Assembly: GCF_001949145.1 (NCBI RefSeq)
Contig: NW_019091405.1
Coordinates: 1,271,668 to 1,323,489, forward strand
Direction: 5' to 3'
Origin: Acanthaster planci
Lineage: Eukaryota > Echinodermata > Asteroidea > Valvatida > Acanthasteridae
DNA: 51,822 nt
Position numbers and translations under genes: made by a program. Under the pieces are notes generated by a model that saw nothing but the letters and a program-made list of their open reading frames with translations, was not told the DNA's origin and ran no database searches. Position 1 is the stretch's first letter, and every line of letters begins with the position of its first letter. Positions 1 through 14,400 of this stretch are shown one piece after another.

Positions 1-2438
1 CATTTTTCGGTTTTAATCAGTGTTTGTAAATTGACTTCAGATGGCAAAAATGGAAGTTGAGGCCCAAACATGTTGCGGAACTCATAGCATTGGCATGACT
101 TGTCTGCTCAAGCATAGAGATTGGTGCCCCCCCCTCCCCCCGAGAAATCTGCTGGGAACATGGATGATTAAAGTGTGGGCAGATGAGTGAACCTTACCGA
201 AGAATCATTCAGTATCCCTGATGTGTGCCTCATGCTTGTTTGGACATTATCCATTGTTGCATGAGGACTCTCATTGTTACATTGCATCTATCATCAGGGC
301 TGAAGCGTTCCTGGGCTGTAGGCACTAAGTCAATCCGTTCTCTAGGTGCTAACATCGTGTATTTTATAGTGCTCAAGCCTCATATTTTACGTCGATGTTT
401 GACTCGTACTGGGCCATGTGCTTCCTAGTTTTAAGCCTCTCTAAAAGAGAAAATTCAAAGAGAGACATTTAAACTTTTAAAGCCTACCTTTTGCACACAT
501 GTTTATTGGTCTGGGGTGCAAGAAACACTACACTAGTATAATTTTCGTAGGCCCTCCAATGTTTCGGAGGCCCTGGACGCGTTTGCTATGTCAGCTGACA
601 GAGTTTTCATCTTTAACTGCTGATTTGGACTTGAGTTGTAATATTTTTGACTACAAACCTGACTTGAGCAAATTTGATGTGAAATTACCAACTTCTGTTG
701 AAATCAATAATGTAAACAAATACGCCGTGCATGTACATACCAGTATACCATATGTGTGTCTGTCACATTCCATGGGCAAAATGAAAGGAGCTGTCTGGTT
801 TCATTATACATGTACATGTATGTACACTGATGCTTTGCCTCAAGAAATATAAGCATATCATGTTGGACAAAAATGAAATACCCTGATTGAACTTATTTTG
901 TGAAACATTATATGTGTACCAGTAGGTCACATCAAAAATTATGGATGTCAAAAAAGTGTGCCGATTGACATGTATATAACATCATATAGGCTTGAACAAA
1001 TTCAGGAGTACATATGTATCTGAGAAATGGGAAAACTTGACTTGTGACTTGGCTAAGGGGGGAAAAAATGACTTATGACATTACTTGTGGAAGAAAATGA
1101 CTTGGTTACAATGCTTCCCGTTGGGATAATCAGGCGCTGTCTGTTATTGACACAAATACCCAATACTAGGACTTGTAGTACGTTAGTGGCAAGTGTGTAT
1201 GCAGAATGTGTTGGCCAAACCCGAAATAAATTATGTACATATACCTGTCTGAAATTCTGTGAATGCACCAGACACCTTTGTGGCAATTCCATTAGGCTCA
1301 GTAGGCAGAAGGGCAAACAACATATGGTACTCCTTGTGGGACTTGGCCGTCATCCAGCGTCCTTCTTTAATTACCAGCTGTCCCCAGTGGAGTTCAGATT
1401 GCAACAAGAAGATTCTGTCACTGACACCTGCCGAGCAGGATCTTGTGCTATGCTGGCATGCAATAACTTGTGCGTGGTTCCCAGACAAGAATTACATTTG
1501 TGTTATTTGCATTCCTATGCTACAAAGGGCCCTGAATTGTAAACGCCAACGTTTGAGGTTTGGTCTATGAAAAAGTGATCTCACAAACATGACAAACCTG
1601 CGATGTGCGTTGGCTATTTAAAAAAATAACTTACTTGCATGTATCTTAGGCATTGCCGCATAAATGAATGGAGTGTCAAAATGTACATGCACCATACATA
1701 TTTTGCTAGGACGGTGGGAGGGTTGAGGAACATTGCCATGTATTATGAATAGCTTCATGTGGAAAGGACAGTAACCAGTTGAGAGTTTAGAAGCAAAGAG
1801 CAGTCATTACTTATTTGTTCCTGGGAAATGTCTTGCTTTGATAGTGCTGTTGTGCATTTTGTGTGAATTCATGCGAGATCTCCTAACTGCAGATGTGTAC
1901 ATGTAGCTGCCATGTATTAGTGGATCACTTGTGGACAGTATTGCTTATGTAGTTGGTCAGAAATGTGGACTTATCGGGGTTATTCGGACGAAAGACTTTG
2001 GTTCACCAAATTGCCGTGGAGCGATATTGACTACAACAGGTACCTGTGTACAGGTGTCACGTTCAAGTTAATCACATGATCCGCTTTCATGAACCTGTCA
2101 GACTTTTTGTGTGTACAAAAGAAATGGGGGAACAGGATAAGTGCTGGAGGTGACTTGGTGGGCATGTGGTAGTTCAATCCGTCAGCCATGCTTATGCATA
2201 CTGATGACTAGATCATGTTAACGTGTCCTCTGGTGCAAGGTGGTTAAGAGGAGAAACATGCACGTGTCCGGAGATCAAGTCAGAGGGGGGTCATCCATGG
2301 CTGTTCAGTGTTGGTAATGTTCTGCAGAAAAGCTGTCGGTGAGGGATGGAGCTTTTGTAACGCAAAGACTTTTGGTTTTATCCAAATTGTGAATCTTGTG
2401 ATCTCATGATTACATTTTGTCATTTCTGCCCGTTTAAG
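1..2438. other. Non-coding DNA, probably TXNDC16 intron
   Basis: No exon could be recognised here. The first supported TXNDC16 exon starts at 2439 and begins inside a codon (one base completes a codon from an upstream exon), so at least this DNA next to it is intron. The preceding coding exons (about 200 residues by comparison with the human protein, including the signal peptide) are outside the window or unrecognised. Open frames of up to 155 codons here overlap each other on both strands and show no family resemblance. A short TACATG-type palindrome sits near 807-825. Confidence 0.6.
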
Positions 2439-5400
2439 GTCCGAGGAGGAGTGGGAGGAGCAGGAGAATAGGGTGTGGCTACTCCAGTGTAAGCAGGCAT
2501 CCTCACTGGACTTGTGTCATAGGTCATTCTTCCGGGGCAAGATGCGCGTGGCTGACTTTGCCTTGTACCTGAAGACTCTGGATGTTCTTCCATATGTGAG
2601 TGCAGTGTTAATTCTCACCTTACGCAAATGCCCTAATCTTTCACCATAAAGGTTGGTGTTGTTGACAGTCTTTTGTGGATTGAAGAGGAGGCAATGGGGC
2701 TAGAGCCCCTACCTCTCTCAGGAATTTTTTTTTTTCAGAAAAAATGAAAGGCAGTCCCCAAATTTACCACTCAGAAAAGCCATAAAAGAAAACCCCAATT
2801 TTTGACCTAACCCCTTTTGGGTCTCCCTGAAACATATTCAGTTCTTGATCATAAAAATACCATGGAACGTCTGTTGATAATGCAGCAAATGTTTGCTCTC
2901 CACGATACACACCAGGAAAGGCTGTGGCAAGTGCTGCACCATTAATTGATTGTACGATGAAATGGGCGATAAAGGGGAGGGCTAACACCTGTTTTCGTGA
3001 TGATATTCCAAAAACAAACTGTACGTGTAAGGGCGTCCCACCTTACGTACCTTGTTTGGTTCATTCTACATGTATTTTCATCCGTGTTTCACTCATGATT
3101 GAAAAGATGTCAGCAGTGCACTGTGCGAGTTTCGGGAACAAAAGAAACTTACATAACACCGCACAATCTGGTGTCTTTTCACAAGGTGGCAGGCCTGGCT
3201 GAAATACTCGAGTGTCAATAGATGTTGTCTGTCAGATTAGAGTAGCCACCAGACAGCCATTCGTGTGGGTGTAAACGTCCAGTAAATGAAGTTATGAATT
3301 TTTAAAGAATGTTGAAAACAGAAAAAAATGAAAAATCACTCGGCCCAGCAGAATCAACATGGATAAATGGGCCCGGCGCGAAGTGGTTTTTATACAAACC
3401 TCCAAAATGCACCTTTGTGTCTCAGTTAACCTTATTTTCAACTTTTTTCCACTATTTCAAAGGGTACTTTTTGTTACTTTGTGCTTCTTGTTGGCTTAGA
3501 ATAGCATGGTGATTGATTGTGCAAGTGCATTTAGTCTGAACACTTTGTGGACCTAATTTCATGCTCTGCCACTTCCTGGTATCTATTAATTATAATAATA
3601 ATTATTGATAACACTTGTGTGCCCTCAACTTAATGAGAAACAAATGCAGTTGGGTGTTCAATTCTCCTGACAGAAGGACTCTGAAACAAAAATTATGTAT
3701 GCATGACTTAAAATGGTTTGAAACTTTAGCGAGCCTGCACCACATGCACTCGGTCATTCACTTGAGTTGATTTATTAAGCAAACTTTGCATGATCTGAGT
3801 GCATATTCTGCTTACAGTTAATGTTAACACACCCTCGTCAGTCTTGCAAAGAATAATTTCTCTTCGTATAATTAATTTTTGGGTCCGTAAGAAGTCATCA
3901 CAAGAGTACTTGAAATAACTATTCCAGTACTACCAGCATTTTGGAGGGTTTCAAGTGAAAACCCTGCACAAATTTAATTTTGAAGTGCTTTGCTCCATGC
4001 ATACTGGGTTGCCACGTTGACACATTGTATATGTGTCCTTGATGACGGGCCCATAACCTAGGGTACGTGTGGGTAACTGCCATTTTGCTAAGGATCTCCA
4101 TGAAATTACAATGTACATATAAATCATCGTTCAAAAAGTAGTGAAAATGGCCCTGTTCAAAAGTGTCAATGTGCGTCAGGATGAATCAGTCAAGTCCATC
4201 ATAAGTTAGGATGAGGAGAATTATGCATTTGTCACAGTTGATTTGAATGATTTGACTTGTGACAGGATAGCTAGGGTTGAACTCGCTGGAATATGTGATT
4301 GAGTGGACCAGAACATTGCCATGGTGATGCATCCAGGGTGCATGAATGATGTTCATGTACGTGAAACTTCAAAATATTTCTCAAGACCTATCTTCAACCT
4401 TTGGAATTTCTTTGAATTGAAAACCTTGTTTTAACAAAAGTATTTTTTTTAATCCTTAATCACAATACAAGGAGAAAAAGTGATATGTTGAAATGAGAAA
4501 TTTGTATGGGTAATTCTATAAATCAGGGTCCAATTTTTGTCGTGTCCCTGTCACATTTGACATGTGATTTTGTAAGTTCAAAACACATTTTCTAATTTCC
4601 AAGAGTGATGAATTAATGCAAATTACCTGCCCAACAAATAGTAATAGAAAACAATTCCGGTGATATTTCCATGTCAAATAACAAAGGTCAGATGTAACAG
4701 GGACACAAAAATGTCCCACTTTTGGACCCCAAATATATAGAATGACCCATATGTCTATTTTTGTTTGCCTTGCACCGAACAGACTGAATATAAAGCCCCA
4801 GGTGGGACAGTCCTGTACCAACAACTGGGCATCCCAACGGCTTACCTGTACAGCAATGCTGCTGATTATAGGTATCACAAGGAGATGGTCCAGGACCTAT
4901 CCCAGACATACCGTGGAAACCTTGGCTTTGTCCTTGTTAACAGGTGAAAGACAAATGCTGTTGTTTTGTAACGTGCTTAAAGTTGCCTCCGCCTTTGGGA
5001 CTGGGGGCCTTGCCTTTGTTTTGTGTGTCCTGGGGCAAATTGACAAAGTTTTTATTAAAGTAACTTTAAAAAAATAAAAGGGGAAATGAGAAACCTCTTT
5101 AGGTACATCGGCTGATTCCTTGCATCCACTTTTCAACATTGCGGCTGTTCCTAAGGTTGGAGAACTAGAGTGGACTGAAGCAGTGGAGTCAGGCAAGCAC
5201 AGCAGATCAACATTTACCGTTGAAGTTTACCTGTGAATGTTTTTTTTCTCTGGGACAAATTTGTTTATTTTTGAGCGGTAAGAAGGTGGTTTGGAGGAGA
5301 AGCATTAGATGGTTGTTCGATTGAAGCTCAGAAATTTTTTGTCATTACTGCTTCAAACCTTTCATGATTAATTATTCCAACGTGTAAAGCTGCAAAAGCT

Positions 5401-8400
5401 TACTCATATTCAGGTCTTTTCAGCCAGTTTGGCATCTAGGGTGTTGCCCGTCACCTCATGCCGCATATCATCTCTGCCTTTCAACCGTTAATGATGGCTC
5501 CCCATAAAAAATTCTAAATTTGTGCTGGTCCTTTAATTTAATGAGTTCGTTTTGAAGAGGGTACACGTGACAATCATATACAGGTAATTCCAGAAATTAG
5601 GACCCTTTTTTTTTCATGTCCCTGTCACATCTGACATATGATTTTGTAAAAGTAATAGTTTGAAGTCCATTCTGGTGATATTTCCACGTCAAATAACAAA
5701 GGTCAGATGTAACAGGGACACAAAAATGTCGCACTTTAGGACCCCAAATTTCTGGAATGTCCGTGCCATAGGAAATGACGTTGATCAGAATTGAAGCAAA
5801 CTATAAAGCACTAAATCCTGTACTTTTTGTCGTCCACAGTGATGTGACTCCAGAGAGTGTTGTAGCTGACATTGAACGCTGCCAGCCTCCATGCCTCATG
5901 TTACAACGAGCGCCTGAGGTATTCCACTGAATTCTGATATGTAATCAGCCCTGAGCAGAAGTACCCCCTCATCGGTTGAAAAGAGCCATGTTGATGGGGA
6001 GTCTTCATTTTGTTGGTAGCAATGCGGCCATAATGTGTGAATTTCATAGTCCATTGTGAACCAGCGAAGTGCACTTCCCACCAAAGGGGCCTCCGTTGCA
6101 AAGGATATTGCGCCCTCTCGTGGTCTAGCTCAAGGCACATAAGTGCATAAGTGCCATTACGGAGTGGCGGCCTGTGGCCTACTGGTTCAAGTTTGTAACC
6201 CCTGCACAAAGGGGTGGGGATTGAATCCAGCAGCTGGTAATACGTTGTGACCTGACACAGGTCACTTTACTCCCATTCGCCTCTCTCCATGCAGGAGTGT
6301 TAAAGGACACTTCCGAGGGTAGACATGGTTGTCAGGTTTGTTAGTCACTTATGCTTGAAATGACAGCGTCGAGCTGTATACTCCCAAGGGAGCTGAGATG
6401 GTGCATTTATGGGCCTTCTGAGCAGAGATTGAACACCAGCAATGATGAATACGTGCACTTTAAAAATTCTCTGTAAATAATATTTAGTATTACTGATTAT
6501 ACGCACTGAAGTCAAAATTATCACCAAAAAAATCACCTAACCACAGTGCAAGTGAACAAAGCCAGCTGTCTGGCTGAATACTTTTTCCTTAATTCAGGAT
6601 GTTTATGTAATTTTGAAAGTCCAAATGGTTTGATTCATGAAAAATTTAACTTTAGCCCATTCAACATCCATATACTCCAGCTTTGAAAAAAAAAATTTCA
6701 AACCAACTGACCAAATGGCAGATTCTTGAAAAGTACTCAGTGGCAACATTTGGCTGGCAATATATTGTGTAATGACCTTTCTTAATAGATCTTTTCTCAA
6801 CTAATGTGATGATGTTCTTTACCTCAACTTTACAGTGATTTGAAATTGAAGGATATCTAGATTTTTTAATACTGTCATTCTAAACTTAATTGACATTTTC
6901 CCCTTGAAGGAGAACTTGATTCATATGGAAGATGATCTGACTGTGGAGAATGTAGCAGAGTTCATTGAGGACAACATGTACATTAGAGAGAATCCCTCTG
7001 AAATTCAAGAAGAGTACGATCCTGTCCCAGGTACCATACCTACATGAACATTGTCTCGTCATGATTCATCGTTGTACAGTATTCCAATCTGAGTACCTGT
7101 TTGGCTGATAAAACATGGCTGCAAAGGCTGTGTTTCTCTACACTCTAGGTTTCGCCGACAAGAGTTTTTTTGCCATTGTGAGGGTTCGGGGCAACTGGGG
7201 AATTAGGGCAACACATAGGTTATAACTGTTATTACTTTATTTAAACAACCATGCTCCAGAATACAATTAGAGATCATTCGGAAAAAAATACAGAATACAA
7301 CACTTTGTAAACATCCAACAAGCAATTATATTAATTTAGGTTGCATCCAAATCTGTTAGCCAGAGCTAGGTCTAAGTCTTCACTTCATTGGAAATACACC
7401 AAGACATGCAGACGATAGACCTAGTCTTAGCTCTGGAAGCCCGTTTCGGACATGGCCCTGGACATGGACAATTCTTACCTAAGCAAGCTTCTGATTTTTT
7501 TTTTTTTTTGGTGCAACTTTTGGACTACTGTACTTTGGGCACCTTTGAGTACTATCCAACATGCGATCTGCAGACTGAAATTTACTATAAAAGTAATAAA
7601 ATGGTTTTTTTCTATGAAAGAAAAATTACAAAAAAAGGTTTCATTTCATTAATAAAAAGTCAACCGATAATGTTATTATAATGTCATTCCATAGCAGCGA
7701 TGCAGAACACATGCATCGTCTTCCCGCTAAGTTATATTCTCTGCACCAACTTGATTTGTTTCACCCATTTGTGCTTGATTTGTCTCAGTCCAAGAAGTCC
7801 AGGATGACGAGGTGCAGCATGCTGTCTACAGTGACACCAGAATCCTTGACATGGCGCACGTCCCCAAGTTGACCGACAAAACCTTCCCAGAATTCATTTC
7901 TGACACAGGATTGGTCATTGTTCTCTTTACAGTGCGCTGTGAGTAGAATTTGTCCACATCTTTGGTTTGACTCCCCCCCATTCATTAAAATCCCTGCCCC
8001 TCTCCAACCTTTAAGAACCCAGTGAATAAACTCATTTAAAATATGCTGTAGAAACTCGGAGTTTTTCAGTTTACATAAAACTTGATTTTCTTCCACATGT
8101 AGTCTTTTTTTTGTTTTTAACTTTTCCAAAGCATTGTCTTCAAAGCTTGACTCAAGATGTGAAAGGGAGAGACACCTTGGATCATACAATCCAATGAAGT
8201 CCATGCGGACCCAGGTTCATTAACCCTAACAGTCCTCAATCCTTCACCTGTTGGAGGACTGAGGACTGTTAGGTTTAATAATACATTAATGCAACAGGAC
8301 AGAGGGGGCCATGACCCTTTGTGTTTCATTGTAACATAATGAACCTTTATTTGCCTTTGTGTTTAACCCATAACATGTGAGATGTTGAAGGAGCCTCTTT

Positions 8401-11400
8401 CCAATTCAGATTTGGAGGAGCTTTTAGTATTCTGTACCAGAATATTAGAAATTGCAGTTGAAGAGGCTGTAAGTAATAGAGTCTTAACTCTTACCTTTGT
8501 CTGTGAGAATGTTCATACTCCTATTTGTTCCAGTCAGAAACAGGGTTTCTCTTGTGCAGTGCACATTACATGAACATGTATAAATTGTAGAAAGGAACTT
8601 CCTAAATCAATGGAAAAGGTTTTCTAGATGTATTTTTGCGTTGGGGAGATGTTAATTATAAATAACGGGTTTGCCCTTACCCAACGTATATTAATAAACA
8701 CTGTATGCTCAGTGCTTGTCCGAGAGCTTGCGAAAAAACCTCACAAGCTTACTCGGGTGGGACTCGAACCCACGACCTCCCGGCAAGCTCGGTGGTCGAG
8801 TGGTTAAGACATCTGCACTAGTAAACAGTTTTGAGCTGTTTATCAGAAGCGAAATTTTGAGGTAGTTGCACTTAAAGCTTCTTTTTAGGAGGCATACCGG
8901 TATCTTCCTTGAGTATCAAGTATGATAATGGAGCTATTAAACACAAGGACTTAGAATGAACTCCCTACAGACCGTAATCCGTTTAACCGTTCCGGTCGGC
9001 TCCGTAGACAAAGCGTGGTTACCAGCCCCAGTGTTGAAGACCCTGGACTTTTTTTTAACACAGTGATCGCCACCGCTGGGTAGCTGGTAACCCAAAGACT
9101 CGCTATGTTTCGCTGCGGCATACTGGAGTGGAGTAAATAGATGGTGGAAAAGATGCATGAAGAAAATGCGTAGTTCTTTTCAGTAGTCCGCAGGAGTCGG
9201 CAAATGATCCTTGCAGATGCAATCGAAAGTTCCGAATCGGCGGTGGTTATTTGGCAAAAGTGTGGCGAAACTGACTTTAAAAAAGTCCATTATGACATTC
9301 TGAGGATCCAGCGGTAGAGAACGAATCCCCAAAATATGAACTGCGATATTTATATCATAAATTGTAATCCTACTGGTTCCTACAGCCTGAAGGTGGAAAC
9401 ATGCTGCAGGAATGCATTTGACAATGTGGCAAGGTTTCATGCTGAGACAGAAAGGAAAACAGATCTTCCCCTGTTTTTGTGTGTTTTGTTATTTTCCTCT
9501 GGACCAGCCCCATTCTTTCAGTTTCCTTATCGCGTATTTTTGGAGAATATGTGTTAATAATTCTGGTTATTGTTTAAAGCAAGACATTTTGGGGATGTAA
9601 AGACGTAGCCAGACTTTCATTATCATTGGTATATCAAAACAATCACTAAAGTTATCGAAATTTAAGTCTCCGATGACGGTGGTTTCCGTCTCATGGTGGC
9701 CTTGTTGAACATGCTGAAGTGTTACGGACACACATCCGCGATACCTACAATCCGTTGCAAATGCAACTCCGAGCATTCCTTATAGCCTGCAAGCGGCACA
9801 TAATTTGTTTTGTCCTTGCAGCACGTGCAGTGCTGGTGGTGGCCATCATTGACCCTTTTGATCTCTGTATGTGCTTACTCCTTGTGTATAATAGCTCCAT
9901 GGTATGACGCATGTTTCAAACATTGTACAGTGTTTGCAATTTTAACTGAGCATGACTAGGAGGCATGTCAGCTGACAATGTGGCACTACCTTTGCATAGT
10001 GAACACGCGGGAAAGACAACACCTCCTGTCCTCAACCGCTGTCCCTGTGGCTCAAATGATTAAGTTGAAGATGTTGTCCACGACAAAGGCAGGCATGAGC
10101 GAGAGAGGCTTGAAGAGGAACTTGGCATCGGACCCTGGCAGGTAGCGTCGCCAGGGCCAGCGGGCGCACAGAGCATGCTCTATAGTTCCTGTCACGTGAT
10201 GGAGGTTGGGTGAGACATCTTGGAGCTTTGTCCGTATCAAAGCCTCCTCTGTCAAAAGAAGGGGGAAAAATGCTGGGCTTTTCTGGAAGGTTTGTAGGGG
10301 AAAGGTTTCTGGAAGGTTTGTAGGGGGAGTTTGTTGATGTGTGCTTGACTGTCATGATTCTGAGCGCACATCGTTTTTAAGACATTCCCCTCTTCAAACT
10401 GCTGGCATGTACTTAAAGCCAGTTGTTTGACATTCAGCTTTTCCTAGCCAAAGCTTTTCAACACCCCCCCCTTTTCATTTCTGACCTGTTTCCTAGGGCC
10501 TTTTTCAATTCAAGCTTGGCCTGACAATTTCAACGTCGACGCAGGTCCATATTCTGACCAGGCCAGAGTCAGATCAAGCACAGGTAACCAAGGCATACTG
10601 TTCCCATGCTAACTGAATTTTACATACCGGTAAGTGCAGTGTTGAACCCCACGTGGGAACTGTGTTGGTCACAGGAAAAGTCCACAATGACCAGAAGATC
10701 TCGTCAACCGGTGTATGGACAGTGATAAAGATTACTGTTAAGTTAGGATACCACTTTACATGCACTTGCACATGTACATGTGCCATCATTCATGTCTGGT
10801 ACGTTAATGCGTGTGGCATTCACCATATTGACGACCCACTCCCGTACAAATCAAAATGAAGTCCATGTATTTCTTTTGCAGTCCCTTGCAGAACTTGGTG
10901 TCTACACATGTACATGTATGTCAGTGGGCATCAGATGTAGGTTGATAAAGTGACGTTAAAAATGGTTGAAATGTACCTCGTTTGAACATTTGAATTCCAC
11001 CATAACGCTGTCTTTCGTCTTCTGTTAATCTATCCCACAACTTCCTCCGAGAGCTGAGAATAATCTCTGGATCAGAGATGGATGTCTTAAATGCTCCTGG
11101 CTGCAAGATGTGCACTGTAATGCCCAGCCTTCTTACTCTTTGTCTTGAAGGGTAAATAGAAGTGGCGAAGATTAGGTTTGAAAAGTGAGCTATTAAGCAG
11201 TTATGTGTTAACAAGTCACTTGGGCATCTCCATCAGTATTTGTGAGTTTGTTTTGGTTGTTGAAGAGGTAAGCTTCCGTTTGGATTGAATGTGTTGGACA
11301 GTGGAGCTTCGGATTAGAGATGGTATCGGTCTGAGTGGCCAATCTCAAAAAGCTAGGGAAAAAGCCCTTGTATGTTCATACGTGTATTAGTCCACAGACA

Positions 11401-14400
11401 GAAAGAATGTGATCTTACTCAAATGATTTCCATCTCAGCGTGCTCAGAGTGATAATTAGACTATAGGGCGCTAGATTGACTTTCAACATCCCTTGGGACT
11501 TTCAACAATTGGTTTGTTTTGTATTTTGGCCTTTACTGCTGAGGCAAATGTGAAGCACAAAGTGCACAGAATGTACCCAGCTTTGTGAAATTTACTCGGG
11601 TTTGGAAGACGTAAAGATGTAGAGCTTCCTACTTGGTGATGCCAAGCAGCAGCTATAATAAACTCATGCTGATTTGGTGATGGTCAAATTTTTATTTATA
11701 TAGTTTGCCACAAGTCACTTGGACCTGAAACCAAAACTGTGGTCTTCCAAAGGCCAACCCCTATGTCCACTCCATGTAAACATACAGGGGAGTACCCCTT
11801 CACTCACGAGGAATCAAGAGGCTGGTGGGGACTTCTTTAACTCCAACTGGCTGCCCAATGAACGTATAAAGACTGTACATTTTGAAGGAAAGTGGCCATG
11901 TGGGCTCATCGCATTTCTTGAATTATAAAGCTATGCATCCATGCAGTGTCTCCCTTCTATATGGACATTGTTGCTGTGTGAAAGCGTGTCATCTCTCGTT
12001 CTCACATGGACCTCATTGAGAGAGATGCAGCAGACATCTAGGTGGTATCACCACTTTAGGCCCAGTGCTCACAGGAACACTTTTGTACTCATACAGATGA
12101 AAAGTGGCCTTGTGCACTTCACGCCATGCAAATCAGTGCATATAGCATATGCACCTCAACTGCTAGATGGAGCCACCACAAGCAGCCATAATGTGACAAC
12201 TGTTTTGTTTACAGGGAGTTTATGGACTCTGAATGGGACCATAAGAGAGTGCAGTTTTCCATGTAATGGCAGTTCCTTTTTTTGGAACTGCATTTCGTTG
12301 GTTCACAAACGATTGTGAGATGTATGTGGTATGGTCGTGTGACGACCACCAAACTGCCATGAACACTCCCACCATTTTGGCTCTTTTCAACTGATGGGGG
12401 GAGCTTCTACTCAAAACATTAAGGACAGGAAATCAAAAGGAACCCAGCACTAACTCCTGCCTATTCCCTCACCGTAAGTTATCTGAGTATGCCTCCACTG
12501 CCGTCTTGGAGGCTGCGTAAGCTGTGCCCACCATGGGCAACATGGCAGTGCAGCTGGACATGTTGACCACACGTCCGTGGGCCTGTATTAGCAGGGGCAG
12601 GAAGGTGCTGGTCACCTCTACCGTGCCCAGGAAGTTGACCTGGAAGATGGTGTTGATCTCCTCTCGCGTCAGCCACTCATAGGGCCCTCCTGGCTTGTTG
12701 ATGCCAGCATTGTTGACCAGCCCCCATAAACCTGCGCTTGGGCACGAGAAGAAAATGCACTGGTTGATGGTAAGATACGTACCATAGATCTACTGAAAGC
12801 CCCAAAGCCACTGTCTTGTCAATAGTTATTTACATCACAGCCAAAGAGTACTCTTGCAGAAGTGATATCACAAATTAATTCTGTCTGTTTGTGAGTACCG
12901 GTACCACTGGAATAAGAGTGCTGAGGTAGCGCGAGTGACACCACTGGAAGAAGATTGTTGAGTTACTGTGAGTGACACCACTGGAATAAGATTGTTGAGG
13001 TACCTTGAGTTACACCACTGGAATAAGATTGTTGAGGTANNNNNNNNNNNNNNNNNNNNNNNNNNNNNNNNNNNNNNNNNNNNNNNNNNNNNNNNNNNNN
13101 NNNNNNNNNNNNNNNNNNNNNNNNNNNNNNNNNNNNNNNNNNNNNNNNNNNNNNNNNNNNNNNNNNNNNNNNNNNNNNNNNNNNNNNNNNNNNNNNNNNN
13201 NNNNNNNNNNNNNNNNNNNNNNNNNNNNNNNNNNNNNNNNNNNNNNNNNNNNNNNNNNNNNNNNNNNNNNNNNNNNNNNNNNNNNNNNNNNNNNNNNNNN
13301 NNNNNNNNNNNNNNNNNNNNNNNNNNNNNNNNNNNNNNNNNNNNNNNNNNNNNNNNNNNNNNNNNNNNNNNNNNNNNNNNNNNNNNNNNNNNNNNNNNNN
13401 NNNNNNNNNNNNNNNNNNNNNNNNNNNNNNNNNNNNNNNNNNNNNNNNNNNNNNNNNNNAAGATTGTTGAGGTACCTTGAGTGACACCACTGGAATGAGA
13501 TTGTTGAGGTACCATGAGCAGAGCGTGAAATTACAGTCAGACATCAGACATTTTCCGAGCACTTACTGTGTTTTTCTGAACAAAATCAAAGATGCTCGGA
13601 CAAATTGTCAGACCAACATCTCAGTAACAGCTCTTAAAATATCCACACAATATGTGGGATTATGGCATCCAGTTTATTATTAGTTTTGTGTTAGAATTAC
13701 ATTTATTACGCCCAAGGCCTTCATCAGGGCTGATCGCTCATCACTGGCCCATGAACACACATGTGTATACATGTTCTTTACTTGCACAGACATGAAATTA
13801 CCCCATAATTCTTTGCGCATCGTAAAACATAGGTCATGCTGTCAACCAATGTACAATTTTCCGTGATAACCCATGCATGACACACAACCTGGGTACCAGG
13901 CAATGTGGACCAGGAGTGGTTGGCTGCATTCATGCAGTTCCTCCAGTTCAACCCAAGTGTGGTGCGCGCATTATTTTTCTGTAAGTGTGATGGGAGTATA
14001 CCCTTGTTGACCCGCGGGTCTTACCTTGCCGAACATGACGAGCTCGACCTATACACTTGCCGACGTACAAACTTACTTGTATGTAAGTATTCTTAAATAA
14101 TCATAATGTTGTGTGCATTAAGTAGCGTTAAGTTGAGTGTTAAAAATGCATTCTGTGCAGAGTGCACAAATTTTACACTGAATGTTACAACTCTGCCTTT
14201 TATAGAATATGGCAGATCAAAAAGGGTTCTAAGTTGTGTTTCAATCTAAAGTGATAAAGTCAGCCACAACCACCTCTGAAGAAAAAAGCCCTTTGATTGC
14301 ACCACATATCTTCAATCTGGTAATTTTCCACCCACCTTGGCCTGGCGGAATGATTCTCTGTACTTCCTGATACGCCTTTCTGATGCTCTCACTGCTCCTC

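Larger units (their letters stand above)
7939..10051. other. TXNDC16 intron, part before the nested SDR gene
   Basis: No coding exon recognised. Contains a TTAACCCTAACAG hairpin element (8219-8280), a tRNA-like inverted fragment (about 8735-8830) and otherwise AT-rich sequence. The open frames here (for example 7785-8204 on the minus strand) run across a TXNDC16 exon antisense and are not believed. Confidence 0.6.

Noticed and set aside
1075-1542. 155-codon plus-strand open frame
   Set aside because: Overlaps open frames on the other strand, no family resemblance, no splice context; likely chance.
7785-8204. 139-codon minus-strand open frame
   Set aside because: Runs antisense over a real TXNDC16 exon (7789-7938); its own product resembles nothing.
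12473-12731. D-beta-hydroxybutyrate dehydrogenase (BDH1) as identity of the SDR gene
   Set aside because: Cofactor motif is shared, but the catalytic-loop sequence and the C-terminal RYLPGSDAKFLF block fit the retinol/hydroxysteroid branch better.
12868-13562. Long open frames of 159-215 codons on both strands
   Set aside because: They are open only because they cross the N gap and a 37-bp repeat.
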